From: Chloroflexota bacterium
GTDB lineage: Bacteria > Chloroflexota > Dehalococcoidia > Bin125
NCBI GenBank assembly: GCA_003228175.2
Contig: QGNQ01000016.1
Coordinates: 1 to 40,338 of the forward strand
Direction of reading: 5' to 3'
Length of the DNA stretch: 40,338 bases
Numbering within the stretch: the stretch's first letter is position 1; every line of letters begins with the position of its first letter. Made by a program: the position numbers and the translations under genes. Positions 33,669 through 40,338 of this stretch are shown piece after piece. Under the pieces are notes generated by a model that saw nothing but the letters and a program-made list of their open reading frames with translations, did no database searches and was not told the origin of the DNA.

Positions 33669-34754
33669 TCAGCCGCGAGTCCCATCGCCGGCCGCATCGG
33701 GACCCGTGCCGGCATCCGGCGTTTCCTCATCCGGGGAAGGGGATTCTTGCGGCGGTGGGGCCTGGTCGCCGGCGTCGTGCCGACGCAGGGCCCACCAGGT
33801 GACGCCCCAGCGTTGCAGAGCCGTGAGGTTGGTGAGGACGGCCAGGATCCAGAGGACGGCGACGACTTCGCCGGCAAAGAGCCCAATCGACAGGATGACC
33901 ACTCGCTCGAAGCGGGTGCCCAAGCCCTCACGGATGCGGACGCCGTATTCGCCGGCTTTGGAGCGGGTGTAGGAGACGAGCATGGCGCCGCCGATGGAGA
34001 CGCCGATCAGGATGACCGCGTCGCGATTGAAGTGCGCAGGCGCGCTGAACCAGACGAGCAGGCCCAGGAACATCGCGAACTCGCCCAGGCGGTCGCTGAC
34101 CGCGTCGAAGATGGCGCCCCAGGTCGTGGCGCGACCGGTGGCGCGGGCGACGGCGCCGTCGAGCAGGTCGAAGGCGCCCGCCGCCAGCATGACGATGCCG
34201 GCTTGCCAGAAGTGCCCGTAGGCGGCCAGCGTCGCTGCGCCGCCGGTGCCCAGCAGCCCCAGGACGGTCAGCATGTTAGGCGTCAACCCGGTGGCGGCGA
34301 CCGTGCGGCCGAGGAAGGCCGACAGGTCGGCGGGCAAGGCATGCGGCAGCAGCGAGAAGCCGCCGCGGCGGGAAGTCCCTGTGGCGGCGTCCAGGGCAGC
34401 GGGGTTGGTCTGGTTGGGCGCTTCGGTCCCTTGCCTCGGTGGTGCTTGCGGGGGGGGTGCTTGTGGGGCATGCGCCACGGGGGCATCCGCGAAGCGCTCC
34501 TGGGCTGGACTGTCGATCGGTGCGTCTTCGATCTGGCGGGGATCCGACTCGAAGGCGGGCGGGACGGTGTCGGCCGGGCCCGGATCGATGGGGGCGGAGT
34601 CGTCATCGGGCGGCCTGGGATCGGCTGCGTGGGGCGTCGGATCTCCGCGCAGCGCCCGCCGCGGTGGCGCAGGCCGGCCCCCGGCGCCCTGATGCAGGAT
34701 GCGATTGTCGGGCAAGCGGAGTCCGCTGCGGGATCGCCGAAAGGGCAGCTTCAC
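33669..34754 (-). CDS. CDP-alcohol phosphatidyltransferase (PgsA/PI-synthase-like)
   Basis: A polytopic membrane enzyme that swaps CMP of a CDP-diacylglycerol for an alcohol headgroup. The catalytic signature D-G-x2-A-R-x8-G-x3-D-x3-D is complete in LDGAVARATGRATTWGAIFDAVSD (about residues 200-222, split here for length). Flanking helices fit the family, with the conserved segments NMLTVLGLLG and YTRSKAGEYG. The 140-residue N-terminus is Pro/Ala-rich and looks disordered; it may be mis-started, since only a GTG at 34754 without a good ribosome site begins it. The FDAVSDRLGE and RFERVVIL segments recall inositol-phosphate-synthase-like enzymes, so the lipid may be phosphatidylinositol phosphate rather than phosphatidylglycerol. 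Neighbours (PimA-like, acyltransferases) support this. Confidence 0.85.
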   Translation of the reverse strand: MKLPFRRSRSGLRLPDNRILHQGAGGRPAPPRRALRGDPTPHAADPRPPDDDSAPIDPGPADTVPPAFESDPRQIEDAPIDSPAQERFADAPVAHAPQAPPPQAPPRQGTEAPNQTNPAALDAATGTSRRGGFSLLPHALPADLSAFLGRTVAATGLTPNMLTVLGLLGTGGAATLAAYGHFWQAGIVMLAAGAFDLLDGAVARATGRATTWGAIFDAVSDRLGEFAMFLGLLVWFSAPAHFNRDAVILIGVSIGGAMLVSYTRSKAGEYGVRIREGLGTRFERVVILSIGLFAGEVVAVLWILAVLTNLTALQRWGVTWWALRRHDAGDQAPPPQESPSPDEETPDAGTGPDAAGDGTRG

Positions 34755-34810
34755 GAGACGACTCTTGGCTGGCTAGGGGGCGGTATCGGGGAGTCAGGCA
34801 TCGTCGCTTC

Positions 34811-35944
34811 TCACTGGGTCGCCGGCCCCACGCCCGCGAGCGCATGATACAGGTCGAGGAAGGCCGCCCCCACCGTGGGCAGATCGAAGCTGGCCGCCCG
34901 TTCCCGCCCGGCGGCGACGTACCGCCGGCGCAGGGTGTCGTCGACGAGCAGTTGATCGATTGTTTGGGCGAGCGCCTGGGGCGCGCCGGGCGGTGACAGC
35001 AGGCCGTCCCGCCCGTGTCGGACGACAGCGCGGTAGCCAGGGTTGTCGCCGGCTACGACAGGCGCGCCGGCCGCCATCGCTTCGGCCAGGACGAGCCCGA
35101 ACGACTCCCCAGCGGTCGCGGGCGCGACGAAGACGTGCGCCGCTTGGTAGTAGCCGGGCAGCGCCGCGTCCGGCACGGGGCCCGCGAAGATGACCTCGGA
35201 CCAGCCGTTCGATTCGACCCTGGCGCGCAGCGCAGCGCCTTGCCGCCCGGGCGGTCCCACCACCACCAGTCGCAGGTCGGCGTGGCGCTGGCGCAGGTGG
35301 CCGTATGCCTCGATGAGATCGCTTAGCCCCTTGCGCGGCTCTGCCCGGCCGACGAAGAGGATCGTGCGGCGGTCGTCGTTTGCGAGGAGGGGCGGCGGCG
35401 GGACCGGGTTGGCGAAGTGGGTCAGGTTGGTGCAGCCGGGAACGATCTGACAGGGCCCGCCGAGGATCGGGCGGGCGGTCGCCAGTGCGGTCTCAGAGAT
35501 GGCCGTGCGGGCGGATAGCCGTCGCGTCCAACGGCGCAGGGCAGGGGCTGCGAATCGGTAGAGGCACCGCCCGGTGGGCTCGGAGGCGTGGAACGTGCCG
35601 AGCATTGGCGGTCCGCCCTGGCGGAGGAATTGCAGGGGCAGCATGGGCATCAGCGGTTCGTGCAGGTGGACGACGTCGTAGCGGCCGCGGCCGAGCAGGG
35701 CGCGGACGGCGCCGCCGGAGACCGGGCCGAGGGAGATCGCCGCGACGGTGCCCCCGCTGGGGATGCGCCGTGGGTGGCCGTAGGGGATTACGTCGCCGGG
35801 GGTGAGGCCGTTGCGGGAGGATGCGGGCCCGATCACGTCGACGTGGTGGCCCTGGCCCCGCACCCAGCGGGCAACATCCAGCGCGTAGCGGTTGACGCCG
35901 CCGGGCCGAGAGAGGTCGTAGGGGGTGACGGTGGCGATCTTCAC
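34811..35944 (-). CDS. GT4 glycosyltransferase, PimA-like
   Basis: A GT-B glycosyltransferase of 377 residues with no signal, peripheral at the inner membrane. The N-terminal half has TPYDLSRPGGVNRYALDVARW, VIGPASS and VHLHEPLMPMLPLQFL, the pattern of phosphatidylinositol mannosyltransferase PimA. The C-terminal half has the nucleotide-sugar motif FVGRAEPRKGLSDLIEAY, LRLVVVG, and the GESFGLVLAEAMAAGAPVVAGDNPG catalytic loop with the ExFGxxxxE signature. The start is the GTG at 35944, which begins MKIATVTPYD; the open frame further upstream encodes an unrelated shadow. Lying with a PgsA-like enzyme, PHP protein and acyltransferase, it probably adds mannose to an inositol lipid, an inference from gene context. 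Confidence 0.85.
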   Translation of the reverse strand: MKIATVTPYDLSRPGGVNRYALDVARWVRGQGHHVDVIGPASSRNGLTPGDVIPYGHPRRIPSGGTVAAISLGPVSGGAVRALLGRGRYDVVHLHEPLMPMLPLQFLRQGGPPMLGTFHASEPTGRCLYRFAAPALRRWTRRLSARTAISETALATARPILGGPCQIVPGCTNLTHFANPVPPPPLLANDDRRTILFVGRAEPRKGLSDLIEAYGHLRQRHADLRLVVVGPPGRQGAALRARVESNGWSEVIFAGPVPDAALPGYYQAAHVFVAPATAGESFGLVLAEAMAAGAPVVAGDNPGYRAVVRHGRDGLLSPPGAPQALAQTIDQLLVDDTLRRRYVAAGRERAASFDLPTVGAAFLDLYHALAGVGPATQ

Positions 35945-35954
35945 GAGATCGGCA

Positions 35955-36812
35955 TCACAACGGTCTGCGCTGGAGTCGCCGTCGTGCGCGACCGGCGAGG
36001 GCGCGGGGCGTCGCGCTGAGCCCGCGCGCCTGCTGGGCGAGCAGTCGCCTGGGGCCGATCTCCCGTAAGGAGGGCGCGACACCCAGTTCGGCCACTGTCG
36101 TCTGCATCGACAATGCGGCAAGCAGGTCGTTGACGCTGCGGCCGGGAAAGCGCGTCAGGGCTGCGCCGATCGCTTCGGGGAAGTGGGCGTCGCTGCCACC
36201 GGTCTCGGCCAGTCCCCAGGCGCGATTGCCGCGCCGGGCCGCGGTCGCCGACCAGCGCGCGGGTGGGGCGGGGTTGGCCAGTTCGACGCCGTCGGGCCGG
36301 GACTCTGGCGCGGCGATAGCGAGTCGATCGAGCGCGCGACGGCCCACGCTGGCGGGAACTTTGGCCAAGGGATGTGGCACGACGCAGACGCCGCCCTGCG
36401 CGTGGATCGCGGCGATCGTCCAGCTGAGCGCGCGCAGCGGGGGCACGTCGGGCGTGGGCTGGCCGCCGACTCTCAGCGCAGGGAAGAGCGCGAGCAGGTG
36501 GCCGCCTCGCGTCGTGAGTTCCAGCCCGGGGATCACTTGCACCGGCGAACCAGTGCGATCGGCGGTCTCCAGGGCGAGCAGCCCGCCGCGAATGTCGTCG
36601 TGGTCGGTGACGGCGATGAGGTCGAGTTGGGCTCGCTGCGCCCAGCGCAGGATCTCGTCGGCGGATGCCATGCCGTCGCCGGCGTCGGAGTGGATCTGGA
36701 GGTCGGCGCGGCCGAGGCGGGGGAGGGGCGGGCGTCCTTCGACAGGCTCAGGATGAGCGGAGTTCTCGCTGGCGTCGGCGTGGCATTGGAGGTCGGCGCG
36801 GCCGAGGGTCAT
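35955..36812 (-). CDS. PHP-domain phosphoesterase with repeat-duplicated N-terminus
   Basis: A 285-residue PHP (polymerase and histidinol phosphatase) metal-dependent hydrolase. Metal-ligand motifs: RADLQIHSDAGDGMAS (residues 35-50, Gln replaces the usual first His of HxH), AVTDHDD (H71), PGLELTTRGGHLLAL, VVPHPLAK and GGSDAHFPEAIG. The ATG at 36812 overlaps the upstream acyltransferase stop (ATGA). Residues 2-14 (TLGRADLQCHADA) are a near-copy of residues 33-44, separated by an SENSAHPEPVEGRPPLPR insert. The 90-bp duplication keeps the frame, and the true family start presumably corresponds to the second copy. The GT4 gene begins ten bases after its stop. The substrate is unknown. Confidence 0.85.
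   Translation of the reverse strand: MTLGRADLQCHADASENSAHPEPVEGRPPLPRLGRADLQIHSDAGDGMASADEILRWAQRAQLDLIAVTDHDDIRGGLLALETADRTGSPVQVIPGLELTTRGGHLLALFPALRVGGQPTPDVPPLRALSWTIAAIHAQGGVCVVPHPLAKVPASVGRRALDRLAIAAPESRPDGVELANPAPPARWSATAARRGNRAWGLAETGGSDAHFPEAIGAALTRFPGRSVNDLLAALSMQTTVAELGVAPSLREIGPRRLLAQQARGLSATPRALAGRARRRLQRRPL
36697..36807. repeat. 21-bp direct repeats (90-bp period) flanking a dispersed repeat in the PHP gene
   Basis: Identical 21-bp copies lie at 36697-36717 and 36787-36807; similarity extends to about 40 bp (from 36678 and 36768). Between them, 36736-36760 contains CCTTCGACAGGCTCAGGATG then AGCGG, a widespread short repeat in bacterial intergenic regions that reads HPEPVEGR in one frame. 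The pattern suggests insertion with duplication, or a template-switch event. Confidence 0.9.
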
Positions 36813-37744
36813 GCGTGCGACTTGCTCACTGGGCGGGCGTGACCGGCGGGGTCGATGTAGGCGCTGTCGCGGCAGGGCTTCCAAGGGGATTCGAAGAGTC
36901 GCCATTGGTCGGCATGCAGGGTGAGGTGTGGCTCCATCAATCGGACCAGGTTGGCGGTGTTGGCGCGTACGTCGAGGCCGGGGTTGTCGGAGCGGAGGAG
37001 TGGCTCCGTGGCGAAGAACTGCACGCGGAAGCGGTCGCCGCGGGCGGGGCCGTTTGCCCGGGGGGTGAGGCAGAAGAGCAGCGCCGCGTGGGTGCGCAAG
37101 GCGATGTCGGCGGGGCCGCTGGGGAAGCGCGCCTGGCGTTGCCGGAAGGGGACACAGGAGCCGCCGCCCTGGATGTCGCGGTCGGCGAGGACGGCGAGGA
37201 TGCCCCCTTGGCGTACGTAGCGCACGGCCTCCTTGATGCCGCTGATGGTGGCGGGGATCGTCCGCACGCCGGCGGCGTCGCGCCGGGCCTGCATGGCGCG
37301 CATGCGTCGTTCGTCGGAGAGTGGCTCGACGAGGGCGGCGCACTCCAATCCGACCGCCGACAGGGCCCGGACGACGAACTCGGGGTTGCCCACGTGTGCC
37401 CCGGCGACAACAACGCCCTGGCCGGCGGCTTGGGCGTCGCGCAGGAGATCGAGGCCTTCGACGTCGAGACGCTTGAGGGCCTGCTGGGGCGTCATCGTGG
37501 CGAGGCGGGCCATGTCCGCGTAGTAGGCGCAGTTCTCCTGGAAGACGCGTGTGGTGGCCTTGTCGAGGCGCTGCGGGGACCACTCGGGCCGCAGGATCTG
37601 GAGATTGGCGCGGACCGTCTGGCGGCGTCGCTCGAAGATGGGGGGGGCGACGCGACCGGCGAGTCGGGCGAGGGCGTAGATCCAGGCCGCGGGGAGGAGG
37701 CGGGCCAGGCGGTCGAGGGAGGAGAGGGCGAAGGTCGCGAGCAT
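36809..37744 (-). CDS. LpxL/PatA-like lysophospholipid acyltransferase
   Basis: A 311-residue member of the LABLAT/HtrB acyltransferase family, which transfers acyl groups to lipid A or to phosphatidylinositol mannosides. The HX4E catalytic motif is GAHVGNPE (H117, E122). The PlsC-type blocks FPSGPADIALRT (phosphate-binding FPxG) and the RDIQGGG segment follow, and the end has the HADQWRLFESPW motif typical of the family. N-terminal hydrophobic residues (about 13-35) associate it with the membrane. The ATG at 37744 is the only good start. It overlaps the PHP gene by four bases. It resembles actinobacterial PatA by family and neighbourhood, but the acceptor lipid is inferred. Confidence 0.85.
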   Translation of the reverse strand: MLATFALSSLDRLARLLPAAWIYALARLAGRVAPPIFERRRQTVRANLQILRPEWSPQRLDKATTRVFQENCAYYADMARLATMTPQQALKRLDVEGLDLLRDAQAAGQGVVVAGAHVGNPEFVVRALSAVGLECAALVEPLSDERRMRAMQARRDAAGVRTIPATISGIKEAVRYVRQGGILAVLADRDIQGGGSCVPFRQRQARFPSGPADIALRTHAALLFCLTPRANGPARGDRFRVQFFATEPLLRSDNPGLDVRANTANLVRLMEPHLTLHADQWRLFESPWKPCRDSAYIDPAGHARPVSKSHA

Positions 37745-37837
37745 GGCTGGAGCGTAGGGGCGTGCCGGATCAGGCGCGATGTGGATCCGCGATAGACTGT
37801 GGGCTGCACCCCGGGCGGAGCGAATCGAGGTCGGTCG

Positions 37838-38044
37838 ATGGTTGACGCACGGAAACGGCCGCTGCAGGTGATTGTGGAGAACGGCGAGCCCGCGGCGGTG
37901 GTTGTGCCGATCGACGAGTACGAGGAGATGATCGAGCGGTTGGAGGACGCGGAGGACATCGAGGAACTCGCGAGACTCCGCGCGGGGCCGCGTAGTTCCC
38001 GCAAGCTCGAAGAATTCCTCGCAGAATACTCGCCGGGTGTATGA
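37838..38044 (+). CDS. Phd/YefM-type antitoxin
   Basis: A 68-residue protein that pairs with the downstream toxin. The N-terminal strand-turn (RPLQVIVENGEPAAVVVPIDEYEEMIERLED) is the Phd/YefM DNA-binding fold, with PxxxVxxxGxPAAVVVPxxEY as the typical pattern. The acidic C-terminus (EELARLRAGPRSSRKLEEFLAEYSPG) would cover the toxin. The ATG at 37838 with GAGG seven bases upstream is preferred over an earlier in-frame codon at 37799. The stop overlaps the toxin by eight bases. It sits on the plus strand between two minus-strand acyltransferase genes, so its presence looks like an insertion into the lipid cluster. Confidence 0.85.
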   Translation: MVDARKRPLQVIVENGEPAAVVVPIDEYEEMIERLEDAEDIEELARLRAGPRSSRKLEEFLAEYSPGV

Positions 38045-38291
38045 GGTCTATCTGGAGCGGCCCGCGGAGCGCGACCTGAGGCGGTTGAGCGCGGAAGTGT
38101 TCAGTCGTGTGCTCGCGGCTGTCCATGGACTCGCGCAGGAGCCGCGACCGCGAGGCGCACGGAAGCTGACCGGAGCACGTGAGGACTGGAGGCTGAGGGT
38201 GGGCGATCATCGCGTTGTCTACGAGATCGAGTATGACGCGCGCCTCGTCCGCGTACTGCGAGTACGCCATCGCCGAGAGGCGTATCGGTAA
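38037..38291 (+). CDS. RelE/ParE-family toxin
   Basis: An 84-residue RelE-superfamily protein, probably an mRNA interferase or gyrase inhibitor. Family blocks: YLERPAERDLRRLSAEVFSRVLAAVHGLAQEPRPRGARKL, EDWRLRVGDHRVVYEIEYD and VRVLRVRHRREAYR, with the basic residues (R/K and the final RHRREAYR) expected at the active site. The LxxDPRPxGxxKL and WRLRVGDYRVVYxI patterns match RelE rather than ParE. The GTG start at 38037 overlaps the antitoxin end, so translation is coupled and antitoxin is made first. It ends 11 bases before the converging acyltransferase gene. Confidence 0.88.
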   Translation: MYEVYLERPAERDLRRLSAEVFSRVLAAVHGLAQEPRPRGARKLTGAREDWRLRVGDHRVVYEIEYDARLVRVLRVRHRREAYR

Positions 38292-38302
38292 CGCCGGCCC
38301 CT

Positions 38303-39226
38303 TCAACTGAAGAAGCGACGGAACATGTACCACTGGTCCGGGTGGCGGCGCACGGGGGTCTCGAACCAGTCGAGCAGCGCCTGGGTGAGCGCTTGCACGT
38401 CGGCCGCACGATTGCCGGACTCCGCGTAGTTGAAGTCGAGGCCGATCTCGACGCGGAAGCGCAGGGCGCGACTGTCGGTGCGGATGACGGCCATGGGGAT
38501 GACGCGCGCGTGGTGCGAGAGGGCGAGGCGGGCGAGGCCGGTCGGGAGGCGGCAAGGCGCGCCGCAGAACGTGCCGTCTGTTCCGGCCCGGTGTGGGCCG
38601 GGTTCGTGGGCGGGGAGGGGCCGGTCGAAGAGGAGGCCGAGCGCGCCGCCGTCTCTGAGGGCGCGGATGGCGGCACGGGGGTCGCTGTCGTGGACGACGC
38701 GCATGCCGAGATGTTGGCGCTGGCGCTGAATCCAGCGATCCAGGCGAGCGATGCCGAGCGACTCGACCAAGACGGTGGAGGGCCCGACGTTGTGCGTGAA
38801 TGCGCCGCCGGCGATGTCCCAGTTGCCCTGGTGCAGCAATGCGAAGATGACGGGGCCCTGGGCGGCGGCGGCGCGCACGCGATCCCAATCGGCGGGGTCG
38901 GCCTCTAGGGCGGCGTGACAGTCGGCGGGGGTGAGGCGGCCGAGGCGCAGCGCGTCGAGGCAGTATTCGGCGTAGCGGCGGAGCTGGCGCTGGCCCCAGT
39001 CGTCGAGCGTGGAGGGGTCGTCGGTGTTGAGGACGACGCGGAGGTTGTCGCGGATGCGGCGGCGGCCGGGTCGCCAGGTGGCGTAGATCAGGTCCGCGGC
39101 GAGGTCGGCGAGGGCGTAGGCGGTCGGCCAGGGCGGCCGGGGCGGCCGGGGCGGCCAGGGCGGCCGGCGGGCCAGTGGTCGACGACGGGGGGCGAGGCGG
39201 CGGGTGAGACTGTGGGAGAGAATCAT
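38303..39226 (-). CDS. Second LpxL/PatA-like acyltransferase
   Basis: A 307-residue paralog of the acyltransferase at 36809-37744. The HX4D motif is LLHQGNWD (H132, D137), followed by the RPLPAHEPGP segment, CRLPTGLARLAL and an RRHPDQWYMFRRFF end motif. The first 35 residues are Arg/Pro-rich, including PPWPPRPPRPPWP, encoded by a GGCGGCCGG-type tandem repeat at about 39126-39173. The ATG at 39226 gives a plausible start (MILSHSLTRR); the open frame upstream is Pro-rich and unlikely. With its paralog it brackets the toxin-antitoxin pair. It may add a second acyl chain to the same inositol lipid, which is inference. Confidence 0.82.
   Translation of the reverse strand: MILSHSLTRRLAPRRRPLARRPPWPPRPPRPPWPTAYALADLAADLIYATWRPGRRRIRDNLRVVLNTDDPSTLDDWGQRQLRRYAEYCLDALRLGRLTPADCHAALEADPADWDRVRAAAAQGPVIFALLHQGNWDIAGGAFTHNVGPSTVLVESLGIARLDRWIQRQRQHLGMRVVHDSDPRAAIRALRDGGALGLLFDRPLPAHEPGPHRAGTDGTFCGAPCRLPTGLARLALSHHARVIPMAVIRTDSRALRFRVEIGLDFNYAESGNRAADVQALTQALLDWFETPVRRHPDQWYMFRRFFS
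39126..39173. repeat. GC-rich nonamer tandem repeat
   Basis: Roughly five imperfect copies of GGCGGCCGG (with a GGCGGCCAG variant) encode a PPRPPWP stretch near the start of the second acyltransferase. Low-complexity slippage is the simplest explanation. Confidence 0.7.
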
Positions 39227-39327
39227 CGGCTGCCCCCGGCGCGCACCGTCGTGGGGGCACCGTAGCTCGCGGGGCGGGCGCGGGTTAGTGTCGGGAGCAC
39301 TGATGGGGGTGGCTTGTGGGGTGGCGG

Positions 39328-40338
39328 ATGGGACGGATCCAGGTGTGGGCGCTGGTGTGGGGGGGCGCGGCGGCGGCCGTGTTTCTGGTGGCGTGCAGTT
39401 CGACATCGGACGGGACGGCTGACGGCGCGGCGGGCGTCGAGGATGCGCAATCCGCGCCGACCAGGGATGCGGAGCGGGCCGACACGGCGGGTTCGGTCGA
39501 CACGTCCGCCGAGGCGTCGGGTGGTGCTGAAGCGGCGGCGTCAGTCGAGGGGGATGAGGACGCCGGGGGAGTCGAGGGCGAGGAGGCAGCGAGCGAGGGG
39601 GAAGAAGAGGCGGACGAGGATGTGGAGGTCGGGCCGGTTCGCTTCGTGGGGGATCCGTTCGTGGGGGCGTGCTGGGCGCTACCGGAGGGCGAGTTCCGCT
39701 TCGCGGTCGCGCCGCTGCTGTCGTGCGAGGGGCCGCATCAGTCGGAGGTGTTCTGGCTGGGACTGCCGCCGCTGGCGCTGTTGCAGGCCGGGTACTCGGA
39801 GAGTGAACTGTTCGATGCCGTGGGGCCGATCTGCAACGCCGCGCTGTTCGGGTACCAGGGCGGCAGCTCCTCTGAGTCGCTGCAGATCTTCGTGCAGCTG
39901 CCGACGGAGGAGGAGTGGGCGGCGGGGCGCTTCGTCTATTCGTGCAGTGCGTTCGATGGGGGCGGGCAGTTGCTGGCCGGGTCGTTGCGGGTGGAGGCAG
40001 CCGGCTTCCCGTTGGGCGTGGTGTTCGCGGCGAGGGAGCGGGAGGCCTACGTGGGGCTGCGCTTCGTGCGGGACGACGGCCTTGCGATTCCGGTGGACGT
40101 GGCCAGTCCGAACGGTGTGGTGCGGGACGTGGCCTGGTTCCCGGACGGCCAGCGGGTGGTGTTCGCGGCCCGTGGGGACAACTCGCAGGCGTTCAATCTG
40201 TTCACGCTGGACGGCCTGCAGCGGCCGCTGGTGCAGCTGACGGACACGTTCGCGGACAACGTGTCGCCGACGGTGTCGCCGGACGGGACACGGATCGCGT
40301 TCGCGAGCGCGCGCGACGGCAATCTGGAGTTGTATGTG
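39328..40338 (+). CDS. Lipoprotein with septum-formation-like domain and TolB-like repeats (3' end missing)
   Basis: At least 337 residues; the frame is open at the window edge. The N-terminus MGRIQVWALVWGGAAAAVFLVACSS ends in the lipobox LVAC, with the lipidated Cys at residue 23. A long Asp/Glu/Ala/Ser-rich spacer (about 25-110) follows. Residues 118-230 match the Septum_form pattern: GACWALPEGEF, a SCEGPHQSEVFW Cys-x2-PH motif, then EEEWAAGRFVYSCSAF and AGSLR. PD40/TolB-like repeats then begin: VAWFPDGQRVVFAARG and TVSPDGTRIAFASARDGNLELYV. Domain identity is by eye; septum-formation is the family name only. The ATG at 39328 is chosen over alternatives on lipobox spacing. It diverges from the second acyltransferase. 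Confidence 0.75.
   Translation, partial: MGRIQVWALVWGGAAAAVFLVACSSTSDGTADGAAGVEDAQSAPTRDAERADTAGSVDTSAEASGGAEAAASVEGDEDAGGVEGEEAASEGEEEADEDVEVGPVRFVGDPFVGACWALPEGEFRFAVAPLLSCEGPHQSEVFWLGLPPLALLQAGYSESELFDAVGPICNAALFGYQGGSSSESLQIFVQLPTEEEWAAGRFVYSCSAFDGGGQLLAGSLRVEAAGFPLGVVFAAREREAYVGLRFVRDDGLAIPVDVASPNGVVRDVAWFPDGQRVVFAARGDNSQAFNLFTLDGLQRPLVQLTDTFADNVSPTVSPDGTRIAFASARDGNLELYV

Noticed and set aside
33183-34847. Long plus-strand open frame (about 554 codons)
   Set aside because: It spans three antisense gene ends, is Gly/Arg-rich, and has no motif support.
37838-38291. Mobile element around the toxin-antitoxin pair
   Set aside because: No terminal inverted repeats, transposase or integrase sequence is visible near the pair.

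Overview
The window is high-GC and gene-dense, with many GTG starts (one TTG) and tightly packed operons on both strands. It most likely comes from a Chloroflexota bacterium (Dehalococcoidia or Thermomicrobia-like). Supporting this: a transcription-terminating T-box on the trp operon, a DUF370/RemA-gmk pair, an EF-G-like GTPase, and a phosphatidylinositol-mannoside-like lipid cluster. An actinomycete-like lineage is the main alternative. No 16S rRNA or ribosomal protein gene is present, so the phylum call is an inference.

Layout. Position 1 cuts a minus-strand tRNA just before its anticodon. At 53-3283 (minus) are a DUF6391-like membrane protein and a two-gene envelope operon (beta-propeller protein, then a membrane-anchored lysozyme-like transglycosylase). 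At 3362-5728 (plus) are tyrA and aroA, followed by remA-gmk. A secreted protein of unknown function (6724-7908, minus) diverges from a tRNA-Trp-type T-box leader (about 8055-8387). The leader precedes trpE-G-D-C-F-B, a CPBP-family membrane protease, trpA, then aroH and aroF. With tyrA and aroA this gives most of the late aromatic pathway; no prephenate dehydratase is seen. Next come scpA, ribF and tyrS (plus).

From 21176 to 28815 (minus): an EF-G-like GTPase with its own promoter and palindrome, recJ, fabF, a bifunctional NAD(P)HX epimerase/dehydratase with an unusual Gly-Met repeat tail, and acpS. Divergently (plus) lie folD, prfB with the classical +1 frameshift, and a membrane-tethered peptidase-MA-like protein.

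From 32823 to 39226 (mostly minus): a two-domain thioredoxin-fold protein, a CDP-alcohol phosphatidyltransferase, a PimA-like glycosyltransferase, a PHP phosphoesterase whose start region has been duplicated around a short dispersed repeat, and two LpxL/PatA-like acyltransferases. A plus-strand Phd/RelE-type toxin-antitoxin pair sits between the acyltransferases. The set resembles the actinobacterial pgsA-patA-pimA locus. The window ends inside a lipoprotein with a septum-formation-like domain and TolB-like propeller repeats.

No insertion sequence, prophage or CRISPR array is visible. The main oddities are the T-box details, the protease inside the trp operon, a triple 27-bp palindromic repeat extending TrpF, the pentapeptide tail on the NAD(P)HX repair enzyme, and the repeat-associated duplication in the PHP gene.
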